Assembly: GCF_014638005.1 (NCBI RefSeq)
Contig: NZ_BMFG01000011.1
Location: 52,558-116,557 of the forward strand
Reading direction: 5' to 3'
Source of the DNA: Flavobacterium orientale
GTDB lineage: Bacteria > Bacteroidota > Bacteroidia > Flavobacteriales > Flavobacteriaceae
DNA length: 64,000 nucleotides
The translations under genes were made by a program, and so were the position numbers. This document shows, piece by piece, positions 19,449-28,504 of this stretch; position 1 is the stretch's first letter, and each line of letters begins with the position of its first letter. The notes below the pieces were generated by a model. The model was not told the origin of the DNA and did no database searches. It saw only the letters and a program-made list of their open reading frames with translations.

Positions 19449-19808
19449 TTATTCTTCTGTGGTTTCCGCTTTTTTAGCAGTTTTCTTTTTTGGTGCACTA
19501 GCATTAATTCCCTCAATAACAATTTGAGAAAATGATTGTCTGTGACCATTTTTCTTTTTGTAACCTTTTCTTCTTTTCTTTTTGAAGACAATTACTTTAT
19601 CACCTTTTAAGTGTTGAATCACTTTGGCTTCTACTGAAGCACCTTCTATAGCGGGGGCGCCAATGGTAACTGTTCCATTATCATCTAACAACATCACTTT
19701 GTCAAAAGAAACTTTGCTTCCTTCTTCAGTTGCTAAACGGTGAACAAATACTTTTTGGTCTTTGCTTACTTTAAATTGTTGCCCTGCTATCTCTACGATT
19801 GCGTACAT
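19449..19808 (-). CDS. rplU: 50S ribosomal protein L21
   Basis: Large-subunit protein bL21, 119 aa, starting [14 protein letters not shown] and containing the basic [16 protein letters not shown] loop that contacts 23S rRNA. It ends in a short Lys/Glu-rich tail ([13 protein letters not shown]). It is first in rplU-rpmA and has a strong promoter match upstream at 19842-19871. Confidence 0.98.
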   Translation of the reverse strand: MYAIVEIAGQQFKVSKDQKVFVHRLATEEGSKVSFDKVMLLDDNGTVTIGAPAIEGASVEAKVIQHLKGDKVIVFKKKRRKGYKKKNGHRQSFSQIVIEGINASAPKKKTAKKAETTEE

Positions 19809-19841
19809 AACAATATGTTTTAATTGATTTTTTTAAGGTTG

Positions 19842-19871
19842 CAAATATACAACTATTTATGATTCACACAA
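19842..19871 (-). promoter_or_regulatory. Promoter of rplU-rpmA
   Basis: On the minus strand TTG, 19 bp, then TATATTTG: a full match to the Bacteroidetes -33/-7 arrangement. The -7 box is at 19842-19849, 34 bp before the rplU ATG. Confidence 0.75.
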
Positions 19872-20009
19872 CTGTAAATCAAAAAATAAATGAATCTAGA
19901 GAAAAAATTAAGAGGTCATTTTTAATATTTAAAAAAAAACTTAGTAAATCTGTAACAAAATACCGAAATTGCACTCTTATTAGAATCAAAAAATAAATCA
20001 CTAATTTTT

Positions 20010-21335
20010 ATGAAAAAATCTTTAATGGCCTTAAGTTCAGTTCTTATGCTAGGAAGTACTGTTTCTGCTCAAAAAGTTGAGTTTGAACATTACACCCTAA
20101 ATAACGGTATGCACGTGATTTTACATCAAGACAATTCTGCTCCTGTTGTGATCACTTCTGTAATGTATCATGTTGGAGCAAAAGACGAAAATCCTGAGAG
20201 AACAGGTTTTGCCCACTTTTTTGAACACCTTTTGTTTGAAGGAACTAAAAATATCGAGCGTGGCGAATGGTTTAAAATTGTAACCGGAAACGGTGGTACA
20301 AATAACGCAAATACTTCTGATGACAGAACGTATTATTATGAAATCTTCCCATCTAATAATTTAGAATTAGGTTTATGGATGGAATCTGAACGTTTACTTC
20401 ACCCGGTTATCAACCAAATTGGTGTGGATACGCAAAACGAAGTAGTGAAAGAAGAAAAACGTTTACGCGTTGACAACCAACCGTACGGAAACATTTTAGC
20501 GGAAGTAAAACGAAACATGTTTTTCAAACACCCTTATCGTTGGGCAACTATCGGTTCTATGGAACATTTAGACGCAGCAACTTTGGAAGAATTTCAAGCA
20601 TTCAACAAAAAGTTTTATGTACCCAACAACGCTACTTTGGTAGTGGCAGGTCAGTTTGATCCTGCTCAAGCCAAAAAATGGATTGACCAATATTTCGGAT
20701 CCATTCCAAAAGGAGCTCCTATCACTCGTGAAAAATTTGTGGAAGATCCAATCACACAACCTTTAAGAGCTAGATATGAAGACCCAAACATCCAAATTCC
20801 AATGGCAATGGTTTCCTATAGAACCCCTTCTATGAAAACTAGAGATGCTCGTGTTTTAGATATGATTTCTACAATTTTATCAGATGGAAAAAGCTCTAGA
20901 CTTTACAAAAAAATGGTAGACGAAATGAAAATGGCCCTTCAAATTGGAGCATTCAATTTCAGCCAAGAAGATTATGGCTTGTATATTTTATACGGCTTAC
21001 CAATGGGAAGCAACACACCGAATGACATGATTGCTGAATTTGACAAAGAAATTGTAAAGCTTCAAACTGAACTAATCTCTGAAAAAGAATACCAAAAACT
21101 ACAAAACATCTACGAGAGCCAATATGTAGATAGCAATTCATCAGTTGAAGGTATTGCTGGTAATTTAGCAACATTCCACATGCTTTATGGTGATGTGAAT
21201 TTAATTAATACTGAAATTGAAATTTACCGCTCTATTACTAAAGAAGAAATTAGAGACGTGGCCAAAAAGTATTTAAATCCTAACCAACGCTTAATAATGG
21301 ATTACGTTCCAAAATCAGATAAAGCTCAAAACTAA
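20010..21335 (+). CDS. M16 family zinc metallopeptidase, catalytic partner
   Basis: Secreted pitrilysin-type peptidase of 441 aa. It has a signal peptide (MKKSLMALSSVLMLGSTVSA), then the inverted zinc motif HFFEH at residues 69-73 (AHFFEHLLFEGT). The downstream glutamate ligand lies in a NEVVKEEKR segment. A second, inactive M16 half (from about 180, NATLVVAGQF) completes the fold. It is followed 11 bp later by another M16 gene without the zinc motif, so the two probably form a heterodimer in the periplasm. Substrate unknown. Confidence 0.94.
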   Translation: MKKSLMALSSVLMLGSTVSAQKVEFEHYTLNNGMHVILHQDNSAPVVITSVMYHVGAKDENPERTGFAHFFEHLLFEGTKNIERGEWFKIVTGNGGTNNANTSDDRTYYYEIFPSNNLELGLWMESERLLHPVINQIGVDTQNEVVKEEKRLRVDNQPYGNILAEVKRNMFFKHPYRWATIGSMEHLDAATLEEFQAFNKKFYVPNNATLVVAGQFDPAQAKKWIDQYFGSIPKGAPITREKFVEDPITQPLRARYEDPNIQIPMAMVSYRTPSMKTRDARVLDMISTILSDGKSSRLYKKMVDEMKMALQIGAFNFSQEDYGLYILYGLPMGSNTPNDMIAEFDKEIVKLQTELISEKEYQKLQNIYESQYVDSNSSVEGIAGNLATFHMLYGDVNLINTEIEIYRSITKEEIRDVAKKYLNPNQRLIMDYVPKSDKAQN

Positions 21336-21346
21336 GACAAAGAATC

Positions 21347-23386
21347 ATGAAAAAAACACTAATTATTGTAACGAGCTTGTTATTAACTTTTACTATGCAA
21401 GCACAAGATAGACCGCAACCCAAACCGGGACCTGCACCAAAAATTAATATCGGAAAACCACAAACGTTTGAATTACCTAATGGCTTAAAAGTTTTGGTAG
21501 TCGAAAACAACAAACTTCCAAGAGTTTCATATAGTTTAACCATCGACACACCTCCATATGCTGAAGGTGCTAAAAAAGGAGTTTCCGATTTAACAGGAGC
21601 TTTAATGGGTAACGGAACTAAAACCGTTTCTAAAGATGATTTCAATGAAGAAGTTGATTTTTTAGGTGCTTCAATTAACTTTAGTTCTAACGGTGCTTTT
21701 GCCAGCGGCTTATCTAAATATTCACAACGTATTTTGGAATTAATGGCTGATGGAGCTTTGAATCCATTGTTTACACAAGACCAATTTGATAAAGAAAAAG
21801 CAAAACTTATTGAAGGTTTAAAATCACAGGAAAAAAGCGTACCTGCTATTGCAAGAAGAGTGGAAAACGTTTTGGCGTATGGAAAAAACCACCCAAGAGG
21901 TGAATATGTTTCTGAAGAAACCGTTAATGCCATTTCGCTTGAAGACGTAAAACAAAACTATATTACTTATTTTACGCCGTCAAATGCTTATTTGGTAATT
22001 GTTGGTGATGTAAAATTCAATGAAGTTAAAAGTTCGGTTGAAAAATTATTTACCTCTTGGAAAAAAGGAACGGCTCCTGCGGCTTCTTATACAAACCCAA
22101 AAGATGTTCAATACACACAAATTAACTTTGTAGATGCTCCAAATGCGGTGCAATCAGAAATTGCAGCAGTGCACATCACCAATTTAAAAATGACGGACAA
22201 AGATTATTTTGCAGCTCTTTTAGCTAATCAAATCTTAGGTGGTGATTTCAACAGTTATTTAAACATGAACTTGAGAGAAGCTCATGGCTGGACGTATGGT
22301 GCTCGTTCTATTTTAAGAGGAAACAAATATGTAAATAACTTTGCTGCTACTACACAAGTTAGAAATGCTGTTACAGACAGTGCTGTAGTTGAAATCCTTA
22401 AAGAAATCAAACGAATCAGAACTGAAAAAGTGTCTGACGATGTGTTGAAAAATGTAAAAGCAGGATATGTTGGAAATTTTGTAATGCAAATTGAAAAACC
22501 AGCAACTGTAGCTCGTTATGCTCTTCAAACAAAAACACAAGGTCTTCCGGCTGATTTCTTTGAAAACTACATCAAAAATATCAATGCTGTGACTGCTGAT
22601 GACATTTTAAGAGTTTCTAAAAAATATTTCCTAGAAGACAACCTACGTATATTGGTAGTTAGTAAAGCTGCTGATGTACTACCTGGACTGGAAAAACTAA
22701 ACATACCTATTTTCTATTTTGATAAATATGGTAACAAAGTAGATAAACCTGTTGCAAAAGCAGTTAGTGCTGATGTAAGTGCTAAATCTGTTTTAGAGAA
22801 ATACATTAATGCAATTGGTGGCCAAAAAGCATTGTCTGAAGTGAAAACTATCATGACTACTTCTTCGGGTACTATTCAAGGAACAGCTCTTGAAATGACT
22901 GCAAAAGTTTCTTCAAGCAACAAAATGGCTGTTGAAATGAAAGCTATGGGGATGTCTTTAATGAAACAAGTAGTTAATGAGAATGGTGGTTATATGGTGC
23001 AACAAGGGCAACGTAAAGATTTAACCGGTGAAGAATTGGCCGAAATGAAATCAAGTGCCGTACCGTTTGAAGAATTAAATCTTTTAAATAAATCCGACTT
23101 GACTTTAGGTGCTGTTGAAAACATTAATGGTGCTGATGCATATGCGGTTAAAAACGGAAAAACAACCTATTACTTTGATGTAAAATCAGGATTAAAAGTA
23201 GGTGAAGCGAAAGAAATGGAGCAAATGGGTCAAAAAATGACCCAAACCACCTATTACGCTGATTACAAAGAAGTGAAAGGAATTAAATTCCCACACAAAA
23301 CGACTTTGAATATCGGAATGGAATTAGAGTTAATTACTTCAGATGTAAAAATCAATGAAGGAGTAACAGAAGAAGATTTTAAATAA
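21347..23386 (+). CDS. M16 family peptidase, non-catalytic partner, with LolA-like C-terminal domain
   Basis: Secreted 679-aa protein with signal peptide (KKTLIIVTSLLLTFTMQAQ), two M16 domains (about 40-430) and an extra C-terminal domain of about 220 aa. Where HxxEH should be, the sequence reads GVSDLTGALMGNGT, so the zinc site is missing. The R/Y-type substrate-binding region is intact (NMNLREAHGWTYGARS). The C-terminal part (LEKYINAIGGQKALSEVKTI to YADYKEVKGIKFPHKT) resembles LolA/outer-membrane-lipoprotein-sorting domains. It is paired with the catalytic M16 gene upstream. Confidence 0.9.
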   Translation: MKKTLIIVTSLLLTFTMQAQDRPQPKPGPAPKINIGKPQTFELPNGLKVLVVENNKLPRVSYSLTIDTPPYAEGAKKGVSDLTGALMGNGTKTVSKDDFNEEVDFLGASINFSSNGAFASGLSKYSQRILELMADGALNPLFTQDQFDKEKAKLIEGLKSQEKSVPAIARRVENVLAYGKNHPRGEYVSEETVNAISLEDVKQNYITYFTPSNAYLVIVGDVKFNEVKSSVEKLFTSWKKGTAPAASYTNPKDVQYTQINFVDAPNAVQSEIAAVHITNLKMTDKDYFAALLANQILGGDFNSYLNMNLREAHGWTYGARSILRGNKYVNNFAATTQVRNAVTDSAVVEILKEIKRIRTEKVSDDVLKNVKAGYVGNFVMQIEKPATVARYALQTKTQGLPADFFENYIKNINAVTADDILRVSKKYFLEDNLRILVVSKAADVLPGLEKLNIPIFYFDKYGNKVDKPVAKAVSADVSAKSVLEKYINAIGGQKALSEVKTIMTTSSGTIQGTALEMTAKVSSSNKMAVEMKAMGMSLMKQVVNENGGYMVQQGQRKDLTGEELAEMKSSAVPFEELNLLNKSDLTLGAVENINGADAYAVKNGKTTYYFDVKSGLKVGEAKEMEQMGQKMTQTTYYADYKEVKGIKFPHKTTLNIGMELELITSDVKINEGVTEEDFK

Positions 23387-23404
23387 GTAGTTTATTTTTT
23401 GATG

Positions 23405-23438
23405 AAAAAGACTGTCAGCAATGGCAGTCTTTTTTTTG
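23405..23438 (+). terminator. Terminator of the M16 pair
   Basis: AAAAAGACTGTCA-GCAA-TGGCAGTCTTTTT: a long stem with one G-T pair, a GNRA tetraloop and a T-run. Confidence 0.9.
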
Positions 23439-23459
23439 CTATTACAATAATAAAATTTT

Positions 23460-23560
23460 GACACAAAGAAAGTAAGACACAAAGAATTGATTCTTTACAG
23501 GCTTTGTGGCTTAATCGCAAATATAAAACTTGGCAACTTTGGGGCTTTGTGGCAAAAAAA
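23460..23560. repeat. Degenerate 'ctttgtggc' intergenic repeat
   Basis: The segment carries spaced copies of CTTTGTGGC plus CACAAAG in the other direction (acacaaagaa, gctttgtggctt, ggggctttgtggca). I recognise this as a dispersed intergenic motif seen in many Bacteroidetes; it has no coding content. It sits between the M16 terminator and the 3' end of the EamA gene. Confidence 0.45.
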
Positions 23561-23567
23561 GAAAAAC

Positions 23568-24434
23568 CTATTTCTTAGCAGAAAGATAAACCCCCAATAA
23601 AATAATTGAAGCTCCAATTAACTGCACAAAAGTAAGGGTTTCATGATCCACCATACCCCATAAAAAAGCAACAACAGGAATTAAATAGGTAACCGATGAA
23701 GCAAAAACAGGCGACGATATTTTAATCAATTTAAAAAACAAAATATTGGCCAATGCGGTTCCAACTACTCCTAAAATAAGAATGTAAACTAGCACATTTT
23801 GAGTAGCTTCCGTTTGTACAGCAGTAAAAAAATCAGAAAAATAAAGTACCGCCAAAGCCGGAAATAAAATCACCACAAAATTCCCCGCAGTAATACTCAA
23901 CGGGTTCAAATCAGACAAATACGTCTTGATGATGTTCACGTTTAAAGCATAACAAATGGATGCAATGACCAACAAAATAGCGTAATAATAGTTTTGATCC
24001 GGGTTATTCAAGGCACCGTTCATAATGAGCAACGCACTTCCGGTTAATCCGATAAAAACACCAAAAATTTGACGTCGTTGAAAATCGATTTTAAAAAGAA
24101 TAATTCCTAAAACTAAGGTATTCAATGGTGTTAGCGAATTCAGAATAGCACTAACGGAACTGCTTATTTGCGTTTGAGCCACAGAAAATAAAAAAACCGG
24201 AATAAAAGTGCCCATAATAGCTGTGAAAGCAATATATTTCCAATGGCGTAATTGAATGTGTTTAATACTGTTAAACCCGATGATTAAGAGAAAAAGAGCG
24301 GCAAAAACCATTCGAAGTGAACCCAACTGAAAGGGATTTAACCCCACCAAACCTCTTTTAATCAAAATAAACGAACTACCCCAAACAAGGGCCAAAATAA
24401 TTAAAAATACAAATTTTAAATTCTTGTTTTCCAT
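23568..24434 (-). CDS. EamA/DMT family inner membrane transporter
   Basis: Ten-helix drug/metabolite-superfamily permease of 288 aa. It has two EamA repeats: residues about 5-135 (VFLIILALVWGSSFILIKRG) and 150-285 (LVIASICYALNVNIIKTYL to FVQLIGASIILLGVYL). I prefer the start MENKNLKFVF; six more codons (MTQYLV) are open upstream at 24452. Substrate cannot be predicted. It is monocistronic and divergent from the HMA lipoprotein. Confidence 0.9.
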   Translation of the reverse strand: MENKNLKFVFLIILALVWGSSFILIKRGLVGLNPFQLGSLRMVFAALFLLIIGFNSIKHIQLRHWKYIAFTAIMGTFIPVFLFSVAQTQISSSVSAILNSLTPLNTLVLGIILFKIDFQRRQIFGVFIGLTGSALLIMNGALNNPDQNYYYAILLVIASICYALNVNIIKTYLSDLNPLSITAGNFVVILFPALAVLYFSDFFTAVQTEATQNVLVYILILGVVGTALANILFFKLIKISSPVFASSVTYLIPVVAFLWGMVDHETLTFVQLIGASIILLGVYLSAKK

Positions 24435-24494
24435 GACTAAGTATTGCGTCACAAATCTGCGTTAAATTTCCCAAATCAAACGTGAAAAATTTGT

Positions 24495-24502
24495 TATTTT
24501 TG
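24495..24502 (+). promoter_or_regulatory. Probable -7 box of the HMA lipoprotein gene
   Basis: TATTTTTG matches TAnnTTTG, 54 bp before the ATG at 24557. Confidence 0.5.
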
Positions 24503-24556
24503 TACTACGTTAGCAATTAAAACGTTTACCTAAATACTAATTTTAAAATATATCCT

Positions 24557-25057
24557 ATGAAAATCACACAATCTTTACTGGCATTAGCAATTTGTGGAGT
24601 TTTATTTACAAGCTGTAAAGAAAATGCAAAAGACGAAAATGACACGGCTACCGTTGAAATTTTAGACGAAACACCGGCTCAATTAGCAACGGCAAGTTTT
24701 ACCATTGAAGGCATGCATTGTGCTGTTGGATGTGCCGGAACCATCCAAAAGAAATTAGCAAAATTAGAAGGTGTTGAAGAAGTGGATGTTGATTTTGACA
24801 ACAAAAAAGCAACCATCACTTATGATGCAAACAAACAAACTCCTGAAATTTTGGTACAAACCGTTGAAAACATTTCAAAAGACTACATTATTTCTGATGT
24901 AACTTCTTCTGCCGATAAAGCCTTCTATTCTGAAAAAGACAAAAAGAAGAAAAACAAAAAAGAAGCTTCAAAAAGCGAAGAAACTACAGAAGCTAAAAAA
25001 GAATGCAGCAAAGACAAAAAAGCTTGTTGTGCCTCAAAAAAAGCGGAGACGTTGTAA
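24557..25057 (+). CDS. Lipoprotein with heavy-metal-associated (HMA) domain
   Basis: Envelope protein of 166 aa. The lipobox is FTSC (Cys20). An HMA fold spans about 48-112. Its metal loop reads GMHCAVGCAG, so the two cysteines are three residues apart rather than the usual MxCxxC. The tail is Lys/Glu-rich and ends with a second Cys cluster (ECSKDKKACCASK). A role as a periplasmic copper or other soft-metal carrier is inference; there is no P-type ATPase next to it. A terminator follows. Confidence 0.85.
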   Translation: MKITQSLLALAICGVLFTSCKENAKDENDTATVEILDETPAQLATASFTIEGMHCAVGCAGTIQKKLAKLEGVEEVDVDFDNKKATITYDANKQTPEILVQTVENISKDYIISDVTSSADKAFYSEKDKKKKNKKEASKSEETTEAKKECSKDKKACCASKKAETL

Positions 25058-25082
25058 TCTGATAACACACTGAAAATACCTC

Positions 25083-25121
25083 AAAACCTTTGCTAAAGTA
25101 ACTCTTTATCAAAGGTTTTTT
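25083..25121 (+). terminator. Terminator after the HMA lipoprotein gene
   Basis: AAAACCTTTG (25083-25092) pairs with CAAAGGTTTT (from 25110), followed by more T. Confidence 0.85.
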
Positions 25122-25293
25122 CATTTGAGCTACTCCTACTTTGAATTGATTTTGTGTAGCTAGGTTGATAAATGACGTGTTTTGTGTTAATTTATGTATT
25201 GAACACTCCGACGAGTCGGTATGTATTTAGGTTATATGCTTATATCTTCACCTTGGAATAGTAGACATAAACTGTCACCATTGATGGCTTATC

Positions 25294-25343
25294 TAGGGAG
25301 TTAATAGGGAGTTGCTATATAGCATCCATATAGTATCTATATA
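25294..25343. repeat. 11-bp periodic repeats
   Basis: Two units TAGGGAGTTAA / TAGGGAGTTGC (25294-25315) are followed by ATATAGCATCC / ATATAGTATCT (25317-25338). All are 11 bp long, about one helical turn. A comparable 3 x 11-bp array is at 51590-51622. Confidence 0.7.
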
Positions 25344-25345
25344 AA

Positions 25346-25388
25346 TGACCGTCCTGAAATAACTTTTGACCCGTCCTAAAACAACTAT
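25346..25388. repeat. Tandem direct repeat, about 21 bp
   Basis: TGACCGTCCTGAAATAACT and TGACCCGTCCTAAAACAACT follow each other head to tail with few differences. The form is like the end of a mobile element or a pair of protein binding sites. No transposase is nearby. Confidence 0.55.
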
Positions 25389-25575
25389 ACATATTATTAA
25401 ATAAATCCTATTATAGTTATACAAGACATTAATAGATTTTGAAAAAGTGCTATTGGAACCATATACTTTTTTTTGTAGCTTGCTTAAGACAAACCTATTT
25501 GTTATAAAATAGTTTTTAGAATAGGATTGTATGATGTAAATTATAATTTAATTCACTGGTTGATTTTATCTATTT

Positions 25576-25887
25576 ATGGCAAAAATTATTGTACCCAAAA
25601 AGTATCTTGATGAATTCGCTGCTCTTGATGAGGCTATACAGGAGTTGAATGAGGGGAAGATTAAGTTGTTATTTGATTTGCTGAGTATTAAGCCAAGTGC
25701 TTCTGATTTGGAAAAAATGTTGGATTGGGAGCTTATTTTGGTGACGGTATTAGATAAACAAATGGCTGAACAACTGAATAAGATATCGGCTTATATACCC
25801 ACATTAAAGTTTGTGGTGCGGGAAGATCATTCGCTTTTTACGTTATTACCGGGAGATAAAAAACGTAGGGTATGGAAAGAAAGGTAA
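25576..25887 (+). CDS. Hypothetical protein
   Basis: A 103-aa acidic/hydrophobic protein (MAKIIVPKKYLDEFAALDEA) with no signal peptide, predicted mostly helical, ending in a basic KKRRVWKER. I do not recognise a family. It stands alone between repeat-rich intergenic stretches. Its codons look normal for the genome and it begins with a good ATG after an AT-rich leader, so it may be expressed, but it could also be a remnant. Confidence 0.5.
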   Translation: MAKIIVPKKYLDEFAALDEAIQELNEGKIKLLFDLLSIKPSASDLEKMLDWELILVTVLDKQMAEQLNKISAYIPTLKFVVREDHSLFTLLPGDKKRRVWKER

Positions 25888-26025
25888 TTCTCCTCAAAAA
25901 TAAAAGTATTTGAAGTGTGTACTCTGAAATATAAAGCAGCAACTATGAAGATAGAGATGAATTTTTTTAGCTAGGGATGCCACGGATTGATGCGGATTAC
26001 GACGGATTTTGATTGTTGGCTGTTG

Positions 26026-26091
26026 CCTGATTTTGTTTTCCCGACCTAACGGTAGGTAAGTCCGGTCTGCCTCGGCAGAAGCAAAATCAGG
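26026..26091. repeat. Cloverleaf-like inverted repeat
   Basis: The outer arms CCTGATTTTG (26026-26035) and CAAAATCAGG (26082-26091) are perfect complements. Inside are two smaller hairpins, ACCTA-ACGG-TAGGT (26044-26057) and CTGC-CTCG-GCAG (26067-26078). The GC content is higher than around it. It is preceded at 25978-26012 by a run of imperfect CGGATT units (ccacggattgatgcggattacgacggatt-type). The form fits a small mobile repeat rather than a gene. Confidence 0.7.
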
Positions 26092-26185
26092 GCGTGTGTG
26101 CTTAACTGGTTTTCAATTGGAATTGGGTGTCTTCGAAGTCATAGAATTACGTGGAACTAGTACATACTTAAGCTTAAATATGATT

Positions 26186-27517
26186 TCATAATTTTCTGAT
26201 TTTAGGTTCCTGCTGTGTACTGCAATGAATGCCGCCACCTCCCCAATTTAATACCATAGCATCGATAAAGACAATCTTTCGTCCGGGGAAGGCTCTTTGT
26301 AATAGCCGCTCTACTTCTTTCTCTCTTTTAATCGAGGCTTTGTTGTTAGCGTATGAGGAAGTCACAACCACACCATTGGTTACCAAAAAATTCATGTAAC
26401 TGGCAGCAGCTACACTCACCAACTCATCTCCTTTTTTCACTTTATTCCGGTCTTTATAGGTGAAAGATTTTAAGGAAATGTGGTGATTATCTCTGATTGA
26501 ATCAGAAACTACGATAGGCCTTTCCTGAATATAAGGCAATGGGATTTTGATGATTCTAAAAGGCTTGCCATTATGATCGGATGCCTTTTTCAGTATCTCG
26601 TAGTTTTTTTTCATCCGCTCATAATTGAGCTTATTAAGAGGGTGTGCCTCTACCTCATTTTCATCTACCCATGCTAAAAGAATGGTTCTGTCATCTGCAA
26701 ACCGAACAAATTCATCAGTATGTCCACCAGTGCCCAGTGTAATGTATTTGCCTAATTGAAATTGGGTCATATGTTCGTCTTCTGCCAATCCTTGAGGTAG
26801 CCAGATTACTTTTTTGACTCCCAGCGTTCTTTTGTATTCTTCCTCCAATGCTTCTTTAGTCCAGCCGGGATTTCGCTTTAGCGTTACAGCTTCACATTGG
26901 ATTAGCACCCCTTTGCCATTGACCTCAATGGATCCACCCTCTATGGTAAGGTTCCCTTTTATCCATTTAGCACCGGTTGCTACTGCCATCAGGCTATCTA
27001 CCTTAGCACGTTTACCTTGTCGTATTTTTTTATCCCATATTTTCAAACTGTCAGCAATGGTAGAGTCTCGATTTATTTGCCAATCCAAATAGCCGTAAAA
27101 ATTCCACTCAAAATCAACAGCACCAAGCTCCCCTAGCCTGTTGATTACAAATGTAGCACCATGATCCCTGATCCAATGTGCTTCACCAGGCATCACAAAA
27201 AACTGAATCTTTGTAGTATCCACGCCTAGGCTGTCCAATTGTCTTTTTGCAATTTGCATGATGCTATCGGAGGGCGATGCCATTTTAATCTTAACATGGC
27301 CTTCAATGGCCTTCATTACATCAGTAATCACCTTTTTGTAATCGTTCTCCCTATCACCCATATACCAGGTACCAAACCACACGGCTTCTTGGGGCTCAAA
27401 TTCTCCCGGCATATAAAAAGCAGTAGGATCTGTTGCGTCTTCCGATTTGCATGAAAAAACAACCAAGCTCATAACTAATAAGCTAAAAAGCAAACTTAAA
27501 AAATGGGTTCCTTTCAT
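26186..27517 (-). CDS. Agmatine/peptidyl-arginine deiminase family lipoprotein
   Basis: Deiminase of the Porphyromonas-type (PAD_porph) family, 443 aa. It differs from cytosolic agmatine deiminases by an N-terminal lipobox (VVFSC, about Cys23), so it should be lipid-anchored in the envelope. The start of the fold (ADPTAFYMPGEFEPQEAVWF-type), the WIRDHG motif, an E/H pair (GGHTDEFVRF) and the catalytic Cys in GGGGIHCSTQQEP near the C-terminus are all present. The substrate could be agmatine or protein arginine. The upstream 376 bp hold no gene; the downstream side is the repeat-rich patch. Confidence 0.88.
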   Translation of the reverse strand: MKGTHFLSLLFSLLVMSLVVFSCKSEDATDPTAFYMPGEFEPQEAVWFGTWYMGDRENDYKKVITDVMKAIEGHVKIKMASPSDSIMQIAKRQLDSLGVDTTKIQFFVMPGEAHWIRDHGATFVINRLGELGAVDFEWNFYGYLDWQINRDSTIADSLKIWDKKIRQGKRAKVDSLMAVATGAKWIKGNLTIEGGSIEVNGKGVLIQCEAVTLKRNPGWTKEALEEEYKRTLGVKKVIWLPQGLAEDEHMTQFQLGKYITLGTGGHTDEFVRFADDRTILLAWVDENEVEAHPLNKLNYERMKKNYEILKKASDHNGKPFRIIKIPLPYIQERPIVVSDSIRDNHHISLKSFTYKDRNKVKKGDELVSVAAASYMNFLVTNGVVVTSSYANNKASIKREKEVERLLQRAFPGRKIVFIDAMVLNWGGGGIHCSTQQEPKIRKL

Positions 27518-27893
27518 TACTTCAAATTTTTTATGTTAATACTATTATAAGTCATCAACACACCATTAAGAACAAAATAAACAGGCAAAAACTACTCTAT
27601 AACTTGAAACTATCCACAACAAAAGTTGCATAAACATCTCGTTACAGTTTGGTTGTCAAAAGTTTGCTGTGCTTTCCTTAATTCAAATATATCCTTTTTT
27701 CCTTTGATTTGAAAGTAGTTTTCTCTGATTTATTGGAAGTTATTGTTTATTGAAGAAATGATTATATGCTTATAAGTGGGGAGATATTCCGAAGAGCATA
27801 AGTTCTCAGCGGTTTTTTTATTTAACAAACACATTTCTCACAATTATCACAATTACATCTTAAAACTCTCGTTACTACTAAAAAAGAAATTAT
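27518..27893. other. Intergenic region, divergent
   Basis: 376 bases between two divergent genes, AT-rich. I see no RNA gene, hairpin terminator or repeat of note. It must contain both promoters, but I find no clean TAnnTTTG with good spacing. Confidence 0.4.
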
Positions 27894-28460
27894 ATGCGGA
27901 ATTTTTTTTTCTTATTTTTAGGTTTGTTTGGAGCACAAGCTCAAACATCTTCGTGGAGTGTTGAACTGAGCTATCCTGCTTTAGTAGATCAAAATTTTGT
28001 TGGAGCCAATTTTAACGGGATCGTAGAGGCGGGAACAAAATACCAATTTTGGGAAAACCTTTCTTTTAAAACCGGAGTTTCTTTGCATACCGGGTTGTTC
28101 AAAGACAAAGATGGTATTCAAGATCCTACCACCGATTTTGATTTACTCATTTGGACGCTACAACCGCGTATTTACGGGGAGTTATTTTTACCAACCCTAC
28201 CGCAATTCCACCCAATTATTGGAATAGGCTATAGTGCGGTAACCTTTTTCACCAATGGTAACGTTATGACTTTCTTCCCGCAAGGCAACGAAACCCGATA
28301 TGGCGTAAATGTTGCAGCAGGTTTTTCACTTGATGTGAGCAAGCAGTGGTACTTTCATGCCAGTTATGATTTTATTAAACTTTCCAATTCAGGGAATTTC
28401 ACAAACCCTTATTTGCAAAACATCAACTTGGTCAAACTTGGGGTGGGGTATAGGATTTGA
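27894..28460 (+). CDS. Outer membrane beta-barrel protein
   Basis: A 188-aa exported protein with a short signal peptide (RNFFFLFLGLFGAQAQ). The mature part alternates in the way of an 8-stranded barrel of the OmpA/OmpX size class (KYQFWENLSFKTGVSLHTG, WYFHASYDFIKLS). It ends GVGYRI. It is monocistronic and convergent with gldD. Function unknown. Confidence 0.8.
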   Translation: MRNFFFLFLGLFGAQAQTSSWSVELSYPALVDQNFVGANFNGIVEAGTKYQFWENLSFKTGVSLHTGLFKDKDGIQDPTTDFDLLIWTLQPRIYGELFLPTLPQFHPIIGIGYSAVTFFTNGNVMTFFPQGNETRYGVNVAAGFSLDVSKQWYFHASYDFIKLSNSGNFTNPYLQNINLVKLGVGYRI

Positions 28461-28504
28461 TATTTTCAAAAACTATTTAATAAGCAAATCTAATAGTAAT
28501 CCCA

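Larger units (their letters stand above)
25122..25575. other. Long AT-rich intergenic stretch with short repeats
   Basis: No convincing gene lies in these 454 bases. They hold 11-bp periodic repeats (25294-25343) and a 21-bp tandem repeat (25346-25388). A small palindrome CCGACGAGTCGG also lies near 25209. The stretch separates core genes from the small ORF at 25576 and looks like a remnant or landing site of mobile DNA. Confidence 0.5.

Noticed and set aside
21280..21933. 217-aa minus-strand frame over the M16 genes
   Set aside because: It lies opposite strongly supported M16 genes and has no recognisable domain.
26026..26091. tRNA-like cloverleaf
   Set aside because: It lacks a 7-bp acceptor with CCA context, the TTCRA loop and an anticodon arm.
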